Below are positions 21,486 through 32,886 of a stretch of 64,000 bases of DNA, one piece after another. How positions within the stretch are numbered: the first letter of the stretch is position 1; each line of letters opens with the position of its first letter. Source of the stretch: Hordeum vulgare subsp. vulgare (lineage: Eukaryota; Streptophyta; Magnoliopsida; Poales; Poaceae); assembly GCF_904849725.1 (NCBI RefSeq), contig NC_058518.1, forward strand, positions 330,234,581 through 330,298,580. The letters are read 5' to 3'. The notes below the pieces were generated by a model, which searched no databases, had not been told where the DNA came from, and worked only from the letters and a program-made list of their open reading frames with translations. Made by a program: the position numbers and the translations under genes.

Positions 21486-22739
21486 TAGGTTCATGCGTAG
21501 ATGTTATCTCGAGTCGAACACAAAGGGTTTTGTGGACAGTGATGTTCGATTTGCCTCCCTCCTTAGTCTTTTCTTGATTCGGCGGTATTGTTGGATTGAA
21601 GCGGCCCGGACCGACATTATTCGTACGCTTATGAAAGACTGGTTTCATCGCTTGACATGCAACCTCGTTGCATAAAGATGACTGCCGGGTGTCGGTTTCT
21701 TCAACTTAAGTTGAATTGGTTTTGATCAAGGTGGTCCTTGGAGAGGTTAAATAGCAATTTGCACATCTCCGTTGTGGTTTTTGCATAAGTAAGATGTGAT
21801 CTACTAGATACGCATAGCAGCCACGTAAAACATGCAACAACAAATTAGAGGGCGTCTAACTTGTTTTTGGAGGGTATGCTTGTGATATGATATGGCCAAT
21901 GACGTGATGTGATATATTGGATGTATGAGATGATCATATTGTAATAGTTAATATCAACTTGCACGTCGATGGTACGGCAACCGGCAGGAGCCATAGGGTT
22001 GTCTTTAAACTAACGTTTGTGTTTGCAGATGCGTTTACTATATTGCTAGGACGTAGCTTTAGTAGTAATACCATAAGTAGCATGACAACCCCGATGGTGA
22101 CACGTTGATGGAGATCATGATGATGGAGATCATGGTGTGGCGCCAGTGACAAGAAGATCGTGTCAGTGCTTTGGTGATGGAGATCAAGAAGCACAAGATG
22201 ATGGCCATATCATGTCACTTATAAATTGCATGTGATGTTAATCCTTTTATGCACCTTATTTTGCTTAGAACGACAGTAGCATTATAAGGTGATCTCTCAT
22301 TAAACTTCAAGATGAAATTGTGTTCTCCCCGACCGTGCACTATTGCTACAGCTTGTTCTTTCGAGACACCACGTGATGATCGGGTGTGATAGACTCAACG
22401 TTCACATAGAACAGGTGCAAAAAAATTGCACACGCGGAACACTCGGGTTAAGCTTGACGAGCCTAGCATGTGCGGACATGGCCTCGGAACACAAGAGACT
22501 GAAAGGTCAAGTATGAATCATATAGTTGATATGATTAGCATAGAGATTCTTACCACTGAAACTATTCTGAACTCACGTGATGATCGGACTTGAGTTAGTG
22601 AATTTGGATCATGTACCACTCAAATGACTAGAGAGATGTACTTTTTGAGTGTGAGTTTAGCAAGTAATTTGATTAGTTAAACTCTAATTATCTTGAACAT
22701 AGTCTAAGTCCACTTTGAAAATATTTGTGTTGTAGATCA
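21486..22739 (+). other. Untranslated leader of Copia element 1
   Basis: About 1.25 kb between the primer site and the Gag start with no open frame of note. It matches the leader of Copia element 2 (47405-48668) along most of its length. It would contain the packaging and dimerisation region, which I cannot place. Confidence 0.7.
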
Positions 22740-23590
22740 ATGGCTCACGCGACAGTCACCCTCAATTTTAATACGTTCCTAGAGAAAGCTAAGTTGGAAG
22801 ATGATGGAAGCAACTTTGTAGAGTGGGCTCATAATCTTAAGTTGCTCCTGCAAGCTGGGAAGAAGGATTATGTCCTTAATGCTGCGCTAGGAGATGAACC
22901 ACCCGCCGTGGCTGACCAAGATGTTAAGAACGCTTGGTTAGCACGCAAGGAGGACTACTCAGTAGTTCAATGTGCAGTCTTGTATGGCTTAGAGCCGGGA
23001 CTTGAATGTCGCTTTGAGCATCATGGAGCATTTGAGATGTTCGAGGAGTTGAAATTTATCTTTCAGAAGAACACCCGGATCGAGAGGTATGAGACCTCCG
23101 ATAAATTCTATGCTTGCAAGATGGAGGAGAATTCGTATGTTAGTGAACATGTGCTCAAAATGTCTGGGTACTCAAACCGTCTAGCTGAGCTCGGGATTGA
23201 ACTCCCGCAAGAGGCTATCATTGATAGAATTCTTCAATCACTACCACCAAGCTACAAGAGCTTTGTGTTGAACTATAACATGCAAGGGATGAACAAGTCA
23301 CCCGGCGAGTTATTCGTGATGCTGAAAGTCGCAGAGTCAGAACTCCGTAAAGAGCATCAAGTGTTGATGGTGAATAAGACCACTAGTTTCAAGAGAAACG
23401 GCAAAGGAAAGAAGGGTAATTCAAAGAAGAGCGGCAAGCCTGTTGCCAATCCGACAAAGAAACCCAAAGCTAGACCTAAGCCTGAAACGGAGTGTTATTA
23501 TTGCAAGGGTCTGGGTCACTAGAAGCGCAACTGCCCCAAGTATCTAGCTGATAAGAAGGCGGCCAAGGAAAAATCAGGTATATTCGATAT
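22740..23590 (+). pseudogene. Copia 1 Gag, one internal stop
   Basis: ATG at 22740 opens MAHATVTLNFNTFLEKAK; an in-frame ATG at 22725 is less likely because the family starts MAHA/MARA. The UBN2-type Gag core (about residues 15-190: NFVEWAHNLKLLLQ, IERYETSDKFYACKMEE, LPPSYKSFVLNY) is followed by a basic linker and the zinc knuckle CYYCKGLGH-x-KRNC. A TAG at 23520-23522 replaces the usual Trp inside the knuckle (TGG to TAG). Gag binds the genomic RNA and forms the particle. Beyond the stop the frame stays open into the protease. Confidence 0.93.
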
Positions 23591-24830
23591 ACATGTTATT
23601 GATGTGTACTTAACCAGCTCTCGTAGTAGTGCATGGGTATTCGATACCGGTTATGTTGCTCATATTTGCAACTCGAAAGAGGAACTACAGAAAAAGCGAA
23701 GGCTGGTGAAGGATGAAGTGACGATGCGCGTGGGAAATGGTTCCAAGGTTGATGCAAACGTCGTTGACAAAGTTTCACTTCAGTTACCATCAGGATTAGT
23801 TATGAACTTAAATAATTGTTATTTAGTGCATGCGTTAAGCATGAACATTATATCTGGATCTTGTTTATTGCGAGACGGTTACTCGTTTAAGTCAGAGAAT
23901 AATGGTTGTTCTATTTCTATGAGTAATATCTTTTATGGTCATGCACCTAGTGTGAGAAGATTGTTCATATTGGATCTTGATAGCGATGATACACATATAC
24001 ATAACATTGAAACCAAAAGAGTTAGAGTTAACAATGATAGCGCCATGTTTTTATGGCACTGCCGCTTAGGTCATATTGGTGTAAAGTGCATGAAGAAACT
24101 CCAAACCAATGGACTTATGGAGTCACTTGACTTTGATTCACTTGACACGTGCAAACCATGCCTCATGGGCAAGATGACTAAGACTCCGTTATCCGGAACA
24201 ATGGAGCGTGCAAGTGACTTATTGGAAATCATACATACCGATGTATGCGGTCCGGTAAGTGTGGAGGCGCGCGGCAGATATCGTTATTTTCTCACCTTCA
24301 CTAACGATTTGAGTAGATATGGATATGTCTACTTGATGAAGCACAAGTCTGAAATGTTTGAGAAGTTCAAGCAATTTTAGAGTGAAGTTGAAAATCATCG
24401 TAACAAGAAGATCAAGTTCCTACGGTCTGATCGTGGGGGTGAATATCTGAGTTTCGAGTTTGGTGCTCACTTAAGACAATGTGGAATTGTTTCATAGTTG
24501 ACACTGCCTGGAACACCACAGCGTAATGGTGTGTTCGAACGGCGTAATTGTACTTTATTAGAGATGGTGCGATCTATGATGTCTCTTACCGATTTGTCGT
24601 TATCGTTTTGGGCTTATGCATTAGAGACAACTGCATTCACTTTAAATAGGGCGCCATCAAAATCCATTGAGACGACACCATACGAACTGTGGTATGGCAA
24701 AAGACCAAAGTTATCGTTTCTTAAAGTTTGGGGATGTGATGCTTATGTCAAAAAGCTTCAGCCTGAAAAGCTGGAACCCAAAGCGGAAAAGTGCGTCTTC
24801 ATAGGTTACCCAAAAGAGACAGTTGGGTAT
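23591..24830 (+). pseudogene. Copia 1 protease and integrase
   Basis: Protease: WVFDTGYVAHICN (near 23635) with the D-T-G active site. Then a Gag-pre-integrase zinc region (LWHCRLGHIGVKCMKKL, CKPCLMGKM), then the integrase core: HTDVCGPVS (first Asp), LRSDRGGEY (second Asp), TPQRNGVFERRN (Glu). Stops at 24378-24380 and 24495-24497 (both in place of Gln) break the frame. The segment ends at KETVGY where the antisense solo LTR inserted, and resumes at 26486 (TFYLKSEGKV). Confidence 0.93.
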
Positions 24831-26480
24831 TGCTACTGCGACGAAACACTTTCAACGGCGCCAAAAACAAGCATGCTTATGGGAGACTATTCTTGTCTTG
24901 ATTCTCCTCAGCAACGGCACCAGGAATCCTTCTGCTACGGCTATGCCTTTAGGGACTTCCTAGGCAAATATTCAAAGGATTTCCTCGTGGCCTTGGAGCC
25001 TTGCATTGGTGTTCCCTCGAAGCGGAAAGGGTGATGTAGCACAGCGGCGGTAAGTATTTCCCTCAGTTTTGAAAACCAAGCTATCGATCCAGTGAAGGAG
25101 TATCACAAGTTCCCGCACAAACACAAAGAGCTTGCTCCCAACACTACGAAGGGGTTGTCAATCCCTTATAGATTGTTTGCCAAGTGAGAACTGAAAGCAA
25201 CAAAGTAAAAAAGCAAAGTAAAAGAGAAAGTGGAAACGCTAGGTGTGAATAGACCCGGGGGCCGTAGTGTTCACTAGTGGCTTCTCTCATGAAAGCAAGT
25301 AGATGGTGGGTGAACAAATTACTATCGAGCAATTGATAGAACCGCGCAAAGTCGTGACGTCATCTATGGCAATGATTATATCTATAGGTATCACGTCCAA
25401 AACAAGTAGACCGATACTTTCTGCATCTACTACTATTACTCCACACGTCCACCGCTATCCAGCATGCATCTAGTGTATTAAGTCCAAAAGAATAGAGTAA
25501 CACCTTAAGCAAGATGACATGATGTAGATGGACAATCTCATATCTACGACAAAGCCCATCTTGTTACCCTTGATGGCAACTACACGATGTGTGCCTTGCT
25601 GCCCCTACTGTCACTGGGAAAGGTCACCACACGGTAAGAACCCAAAACCAAGCACTTCTCCCATTGCAATAATCATAGATCTATTTGGCCAAACAAAACC
25701 CAAGACTCGGAGAGACTTACAAGGATATCAAATCATGCATATAAGAAATCAGCAAAGACTCAAATATATATCATAGATAATCTGATCAGAAATCCACAAT
25801 TCATCGGATCTCGACAAACACACCGCCAAAGAGAATTACATCGGATAGATCTCCATGAAGATCATGGAGAACTTTGTATTGAAGACCCAAGAGAGAGAAG
25901 AAGCCATCTAGCTACAAACTACGAACCCGTAGGTCTGAAGTGAACTACTCAAGAGTCATTGGAAGGGCGATGATGTTGATGAAGAAGCCCTCCAACTCCA
26001 AAGTCCTCTCCGGCAGGGCACCGGGAAGGGTCTCCAGATGAGATCTCGCGGAAACGGAAGCTTGCGGCGGCGGAAAAGTGTTTTCATGGACGCCCTGATT
26101 TTTTCTGGATTTTTAGGGAATTTATAGACCAAAGACCTAGGGCAGGGGGCGCTAGGGAGGCCACAAGCTTGGTTGTCGCGGCCTCCCTCCTGGGCGCGGC
26201 AACAGGGCTTGTGGGCTCCCTGTGGGCCCACTTGCTTGGCCCTCAAGCCTCCCGATCTTCTTCCGTTCTGGAAAAAAATTGGGGATGTTATTCCGTTTGG
26301 ACTCCGTTCCAAAATCAGATCTGAAAAGAGTCAAAAACACAGAAAAAACAGGAACTGGCACTTGGCACTGAGTTAATAAGTTAGTCCCAAAAAAGATATA
26401 AAAGGTAAACAAAACATCCAAAGTTGACAAGATAACAGCGTGAAACCATCAAAAATAATAGATACGTTTGAGACGTATCA
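24831..26480 (-). repeat. Solo Gypsy LTR (antisense) in the Copia 1 polyprotein, TSD GGTAT
   Basis: 1,650 bp from TGCTACTGCGACGAAACA to TTTGAGACGTATCA, flanked by GGTAT (24826-24830 and 26481-26485). Removing it and one duplication restores the reading from VGY into TFYLKSEGK, as in Copia element 2. It matches the LTRs of the nested Gypsy element (29004) in reverse, including the CTATAAATT promoter region and the (AG)-rich downstream part. No internal sequence is left. Confidence 0.93.
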
Positions 26481-26485
26481 GGTAT

Positions 26486-28365
26486 ACCTTCTATCTCAAA
26501 TCCGAGGGCAAAGTTTTTGTTGCTAAAAACGGAGCTTTTCTTGAGAAGGAGTTTCTCTCAAAAGAATTGAGTGGGAGGAAGATAGAACTTGATGAGGTTG
26601 TCAAACCTCTAATTCCTCTATATGGTGGCGCCGGGCAAGGGGAAAGCCCTGTTGCTGCGACACCGGTTGAGGAGCAAGTTGGTGATGATGATCATGAAGC
26701 TTCGGATCAAGTTGCTATCGGACCTCGCATGTCGACAGGATCACGTACTGCTCCTGAGTGGTACGGTAATCCTGTCTTAACAATTATGTTGTTGGACAAC
26801 AATGAACCTGCAAATTATGAAGAAGCAATGGTGGGCCCGGATTCCAACAAATGGCTGGAGGCCATGAAGTCCGAGATAGGATCCATGTACGAGAACAAAG
26901 TGTGGACTTTGGAAGTACTAACTGAAGTCGCAAGGCTATTCAGAACAAATGGATCTATAAGAAGAAGATGGACGCAGACGGTAATATTACCGTTTATAAA
27001 GCTCGACTTGTGGCAAAGGGTCTTTCACAAGTTCAAGGAGTTGTCTACGATGAGACTTTCTCGCCGGTAGTGATGCTTAAGTCCGTCCTAATCATGTTAG
27101 CAATAGATGCCTTTTATGATTATGAAATCTGGCAGATGGATGTCAAAACGGCGTTCCTTAACGGTTTTCTTAAGGAAGAGTTGTATATGATGCAACCCGA
27201 AGGTTTTGTCGATCCAAATAATGCTAACAAAGTATGCAAGCTCCAGCAATCCATTTATGGACTGGTGCAAGCATCTCGGAATTGGAATAAGCGCTTTGAT
27301 GAGGTGATCAAAGCATTTGGGTTTATACAAGTGGTTGGAGAATCTTGTATTTACAAGAAAGTGAGTGGGAGCTCTGTGGCGTTTCTAATATTATATGTGG
27401 ATGACATATTGCTGATTGGAAACAACTTGGAGCTTTTGGAGAGCATAAAGGATTACTTGAATAAAAGTTTCTCTATGAAGGACCTAGGAGAAGCTGCTTA
27501 CATTCTAGGCATTAAGATCTATAGGGATAGATCGAAACGCCTGATAGGACTTTCACAAAGCACATACCTTGATAAAGTTTTGAAGAAGTTCAAATTGGAT
27601 CAGTCCAAGAAAGGGTGCTTGCCAGTATTACAAGGTATAAAATTTAGTAAGACCCAGTGCCCATCAACGTCGGAAGATAGAGAACAAATGAGTTCCGTCC
27701 CCTACGCTTCAGCCGTAGGTTCTATCATGTATGCAATGTTGTGCACTAGACTAGACGTCAGCTTGACCATAAGTATGACAGGCAGGTTTCAGAGTAATCC
27801 AGGAGTGGTTCACTGGACGGCGGTCAAGAATATTCTGAAGTACCTGAAAAGGACTAAGGAAATGTTTCTCGTTTATGGAGGTGACAAAGAGCTCGTCGTA
27901 AAAGGTTATGTTGACGCAAGTTTTGACACCGATCCGGATGACTCTAAGTCGCAAACCGGATACATATTTATTCTTAATGGGGGTGCGGTAACTTGGTCCA
28001 GTTCCAAGCAGAGCGTCGTAGCAGATTCTACATGTGAAGCGGAGTACATGGCTGCCTCGGAGGCAGCAAAGGAGGGTGTCTGGATGAAGTAGTTCATGAC
28101 AGATCTTAGAGTTGTGCCGAGCGCACTAGATCCATTAACTATGTTATGTGACAACACCGATGTCATTGCCTTAGTAAAGTAACCAAGGTTTCACAAGAAG
28201 ACCAGACACATCAAATGACACTTCAACCTCATCCGCGACTACATTGAAGGAGAGGACGTGAATATTTGCAAAGTGCACACGGATCTGAATGTAGCAGACC
28301 CGCTGACTAAACCTCTTCCACGGGCAAAACATGATCAACACCAGAACTGTATGGGTGTTTGATTT
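26486..28365 (+). pseudogene. Copia 1 reverse transcriptase and RNase H
   Basis: RVT_2-type reverse transcriptase: EAMVGPDSNKWLEAMKSEIG, then, after a 1-nt deletion near 26930, VYKARLVAKGLSQVQGVVYDE, FLNGFLKEELYMMQPEGF and the catalytic YVDD (27394-27405). RNase H: GYVDASFDTDPDDSKSQTGY and ADSTCEAEYMAASEAAKEG. A TAG at 28090-28092 ends the main frame, and further stops follow before the C-terminal CKVHTDLNVADPLTKPLPR. YVDD and the RNase H acidic residues are intact, so the lesions are scattered point changes, not domain losses. Confidence 0.93.
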
Positions 28366-28429
28366 ATTACACTGTAAATTGCATGGCGATGTGAGGACTA
28401 GATTATTGACTCTAGTGCAAGTGGGTGAC

Positions 28430-29003
28430 TGTTGGAAATATGCCCTAGAGGCAATGATAAATAGTTATTATTATATTTCCTCTTTAAAGATAATCGTTTA
28501 TTATCCATGCTATAATTGTATTGAATGAAAACATACATACATATGTGGATATATAGACAAAACAATGTCCCTAGAAAGCCTCTAGTTGGCTAGCCAATTG
28601 ATCAGTGATAGTCAAGGTTTTCTGACTATGTGCAAGTGTTGTCACTTGATAACTGGATCACATCATTAGGAGAATAATGTGATGGACTAGACCCAAACTA
28701 TGAACGTAGCATATTGATCGTGTCGTTTTATTGCTATTGTTTTCTATGTGTCAAGTATTTGTTCCTATGACCATGAGATCATATAACTCATTGGCACCGG
28801 AGGAATACCTTGTGTGCATCAAACATCACAACGTAACTGGGTGACTATAAAGGTGCTCTACAGGTATATGTGAAGGTGTCTGTTGAGTTAGTATGGATCG
28901 AGACTGGGATTTGTCACTCCGTGTGACGGAGAGGTATCTCGGGACCCACTCGGTAATACAACATCACACACAAGCCTTGCAAGAAATGTGACTAAGTGTA
29001 AGT
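28430..29003 (+). repeat. 3' LTR of Copia 1, first piece
   Basis: Starts TGTTGGAAATATGCCCTAG directly after the purine-rich AGTGCAAGTGGGTGAC (28414-28429), the polypurine tract. It runs to ACTAAGTGTAAGT, where the nested Gypsy element inserted. It contains the target duplication TAAGT (28999-29003). Confidence 0.93.
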
Positions 29004-30622
29004 TGATACATCTCAAACGTATCTATAATTTTTTATGATTTCACGCTGTTATCTTGCCTTCTTTGTATGTTTTATGTACCTTTTTATATATTTTTGGGAC
29101 TAACTTATTAATTCAGTGCCAAGTGCCAGTTCCTGTTTTTTCCGTGTTTTTGACTCTTTTCAGATCTGATTTTGGAACGGAGTCCAAACGAAGAAAAACC
29201 CCGAAATGATTTTTTTCTCGAACGGAAGAAGTCCAGGCGGCTTTTGGGCCAAGCCAGGTGGGCTCCAGGGAGCCCACAAGCCCCCACCCCGCCACCAGGG
29301 GGAGGCGGCGGTGGGCAGGCTTGTGTCCTCCCTGGCCGCCCCTTGGCCTAGATCTTTGGCCTATAAATTCCCAAATATTCCGCAAAAAATCAGGGGAGCC
29401 TCGAAAATACTTTTTCGCCGCCGCAAGCTTCTGTTTCCGCGAGATCTCATCTGGAGACCCTTCCTGGCACCCTGCCGGAGGGGACTTTGGAGGTGGAGGG
29501 CTTCTTCATCATCATCCTCGCCCCTCCAATGACTCGTGAGTACTTCACTTCAGACCTACGGGTCCGTAGTTAGTAGCTAGATGGCTTCTTCTGTCTCTTG
29601 GATCTTCAATACAAAGTTCTCCATGATCTTCATGGAGATCTATCCGATGTAATCTTCTTTGGCGGTGTGTTTGTCGAGATTCGATGAATTGTGGACTTGT
29701 GATCAGATTATCTATGATATGTATTTGAGTCTTTGCTGATTTCTTATATGCATGATTTGATATCCTTGTAAGTCTCTCCGAGTCTTGGGTTTTTTTGGCC
29801 AACTAGATCTATGATTCTTGCAATGGGAGAAGTGCTTGGTTTTGGGTTCTGCCATGTGGTGACCTTTCCCAGTGACAGTAGGGGCAGCAAGGCACACATC
29901 AAGCAGTTGCCATCAAGGGTAAAAAGATGGGGTTTTTATCATTGGTTTGAAATTATCCCTCTACATCATGTCATCTAGCTTAAGGCGTTACTCTGTTCTT
30001 ATGGACTTAATACACTAGATGCATGCTGGATAGCGGTCGACGTGTGGAGTAATAGTAGTAGATGCAGAAAGTATCGGTCTACTTGTTTCGGACGTGATGC
30101 CTATAGAAATAATCATTGCATAGATATCGTCATGACTCTGCACAGTCCTATCAATTGCTCGACAGTAATTTGTTCACCCACCGTCTACTTGCTTTCATGA
30201 GAGAAGCCACTAGTAAACACTACGACCCCCGGGTCTATTCACATCCATCATTTACAACTCCGCTTTTACTTTGCTTTGTTACTTTGTTGCTTTCAGTTCT
30301 CACTTGGCAAACAATCTATAAGGGATTGACAACCCCTTCATAGCGTTGGGTGCAAGCTTTTTGTGTTTGTGCAGGATCTTGTGATACTCTTCCGCCGAAT
30401 TGATACCTTGGTTCTCAAACTAAGGGAAATACTTACCGTCCCTGTGCTACATCACCCATTCTGCTTCGAGGGAACACCAACGCAAGGCTCCAAGGCCGCG
30501 GGGGAAATCCTTTGCATACTTTCCTAGGAAGTCCCTTAAGGCGTAGCCGCAGCTGAAGGATTCCTGGTACCGTCGACACAACTATTTCTGGCATCGTTGC
30601 AAGGGATACACAACAACCATCA
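29004..30622 (+). repeat. 5' LTR of the nested Gypsy element
   Basis: TGATACATCTCAAACGTATC to ACACAACAACCATCA, 1,619 bp. It includes TATAAAT at 29362-29368, a U5 end with GGATTCCTGGTACCGTCGAC, and the phrase TTTCTGGCATCGTTGC, which resembles the primer site downstream. Confidence 0.93.
29362..29368 (+). promoter_or_regulatory. TATA box in the nested Gypsy 5' LTR
   Basis: TATAAAT about 358 bp into the LTR, preceded by GATCTTTGGCC. The same sequence is at 35970-35976 in the 3' LTR, so it is conserved between the copies. Confidence 0.55.
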
Positions 30623-30632
30623 AAAGTATTTA

Positions 30633-30694
30633 TGACGCCATTGCCGGGGATCCTTTTGAGGTAGCAGAAGTATTTCTGGCGCCGTTGCCGGGGA
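30633..30694 (+). other. Duplicated tRNA-Asp primer-binding region
   Basis: TGGCGCCGTTGCCGGGGA (30677-30694) is complementary to the 3' end of plant tRNA-Asp(GTC). A second, degenerate copy, TGACGCCATTGCCGGGGA (30633-30650), lies 44 bp upstream, right after the LTR end. Both are preceded by AAGTATTT. Only the downstream copy keeps the exact tRNA match. Confidence 0.7.
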
Positions 30695-30900
30695 GGATAA
30701 ATCAAGATCTATCCAAGTAGGTCTCAAAAACTCTTCTCTTGCATTTACTTTTGTTGCCAGTTGCCTCTCGTTTTCCTCTCCCCCACTTCACATTTGTCGT
30801 TTTCATTCGCCTTTCTCCTTCGCCGTTTTCTCTTGCCCTTGCCGTTTTCCTTTGCCGGTTTCTTGCTTGCTTGTGTGCTTGTTTGTTTGTTGAAGACATC

Positions 30901-32886
30901 ATGTATGAAAACACCAAACTTTGCAACTACTCGAGCACTAATAATAATGATTTTATTAGTACTCCGATTGCTCCCGCCACTAGTGCGGAATCGTATGAAA
31001 TCAACACAGCTTTGCTGAATCTTGTTATGAAAGAGCAATTCTCTGGCCTTCCTAGTGAAGATGCCGCATCCCATCTCAATACCTTCATTGAGCTGTGTGA
31101 TATGAAAAAGAAAAGAGATGTGGTTAATGACGTGATTAAGTTGAAACTTTTTCCTTTCTCGTTGCGAGATCACGCAAAAACTTGGTTTTCTTCTTTGCCT
31201 AAAAATAGTATCGATTCTTGGGATAGATGCAAAGATGCTTACATATCCAAGTATTTTCTGCCGGCTAAGATCATCTCCTTACGTAACGATATCATGAATT
31301 TCAAGCAACTTGATCATGAACACGTTGCACAATCTTGGGAGAGGATGAAGCTTATGATTAGAAATTGTCCCGCTCATGGTTTGAGTTTGTGGATGATTAT
31401 ACAAATCTTTTACGCTGGCTTGAATTTCGCTTCTCGCAATATCTTGGACTCCGCCTCAGGTGGAACGTTCATGGAAATCACGTTAGGAGACGCTACAAAA
31501 CTCCTAGACAATATCATGACCAACTAGTCTCAGTGGCACACTGAACGGTCGCCTGCTAGCAAAAAGGTGCACGCTATAGAAGAGATTAACTCGCTTAGTG
31601 CTAAGATGGACGAGTTGATGAATTTGGTTGCTAGTAGAAACGCTACTGTAGATCCTAATGACATGCCACTATCTTGTTCGATTGAGAGTAGCAACGCTAG
31701 TTTGGACGTGAATTTTGTTGGTAGGAACAATTTTGGCAACAACAATGCTTTTAGAGGAAACTATGTTCCTAGGCCTTTTCCTAGTAACTCCTCTAGCAAT
31801 TATGGCAATTCCTATGGCAACACTTATGGAAATCATAACAAATTACCCTCTGATCTAGAGAGTAATATCAAAGAGTTCATCAACTCTCAAAAGATTTTCA
31901 ATGCATCCATAGAGGAAAAACTACTCAAAATAGACGATTTGGCTAAGAGCGTTGATAGGATGTCTTGTGATATTGATGCCTTGAAAGCTAGATGCGCTCC
32001 TCCCAAGATCAACTTGGATGAAACTTTGAAAGCTATGCGTATCTCCATGAATGAGAGCAAAGAAAGAACCGCCCAAATTCACGCTAGACATGAATGGTTT
32101 AAAAGGGTGCGTTCTAGTGATGCAAATCGCGAAGATCTTAAAGTGCTTGGTGTGTCTCCTCTTGAATCTTTGTTTTCGCGTGTCAAACCTACTTATGGAG
32201 GGGCTGGATATGAATCCACTTTGGTTGAAAAACGCCCCAATGATTCGGAGTCCACCTATCTTGATGATAAAGGTGTGGAGAGTGGAGTAGAAGAAGTCAA
32301 AATTTTGGGTAGTAATGAAACTCCCACTTTGGATTTCAAGGAATTGAATTATGATAATTGCTCCTTGTTTGAATGCATTTCTTTGATGCAATCCATTGCA
32401 AACTCTCCACATGCTTATAGCCAAAGTAAAGCCTTTACCGCGCATATCGTAGATGCTATGATGAAATCTCTTGAAGAGAAGCTCGAACTAGAAGTCTCTA
32501 TACCTAGAAAACTTCATGATGAGTGGGAACCTACTATCAAAATCAAGATCGAAAACTATGAGTGCAATGCTTTGTGTGATTTGGGTGCTAGTGTTTCCGC
32601 GATTCCAAAGTCTTTATGTGATATTCTTGGTTTTCATGAGATTGGAGAGTGTTCTCTTAATTTGCATCTTGCGGATTCTACCATCAAGAAGCCCATGGGG
32701 AGGATCGATGATGTTCTTATTGTTGCAAATAAGAACTATGTACCCGTGGATTTCATTATACTTGACATAGATTGCAATCCTTCATGTCCCATTATTCTTC
32801 GTAGACCTTTCCTAAGGACTATTGGTGCTATCATCGATATGAAGGAAGGGAATATTAGATTTCAATTTCCCTTAAAAAGGGCATGA
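30901..32886 (+). pseudogene. Gag-protease polyprotein of the nested Gypsy element
   Basis: ATG at 30901 (MYENTKLCNYSS) opens one frame of 662 codons to 32886, broken only by a TAG at 31528-31530 just after IMTN. The frame is also open upstream to 30739, but that stretch is pyrimidine-rich leader. Residues about 40-180 form a retrotrans_gag domain (FSGLPSEDAASHLNTFIELC, DHAKTWFSSLPKNSIDSWDR). After a glycine/asparagine-rich spacer (FGNNNAFRGNYVPRPF) comes a predicted helical region, then a retropepsin-like domain with DLGAS (32578-32592) in place of D-T/S-G-A and PIILRRPFLRTIGAIID. There is no zinc knuckle and no polymerase. The intact frame on both sides of one stop suggests recent decay. 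Gag would assemble particles in the cytoplasm. Confidence 0.9.

Noticed and set aside
30745..31173. 142-codon minus-strand ORF in the nested Gypsy element
   Set aside because: Shadow of the Gag frame on the opposite strand.
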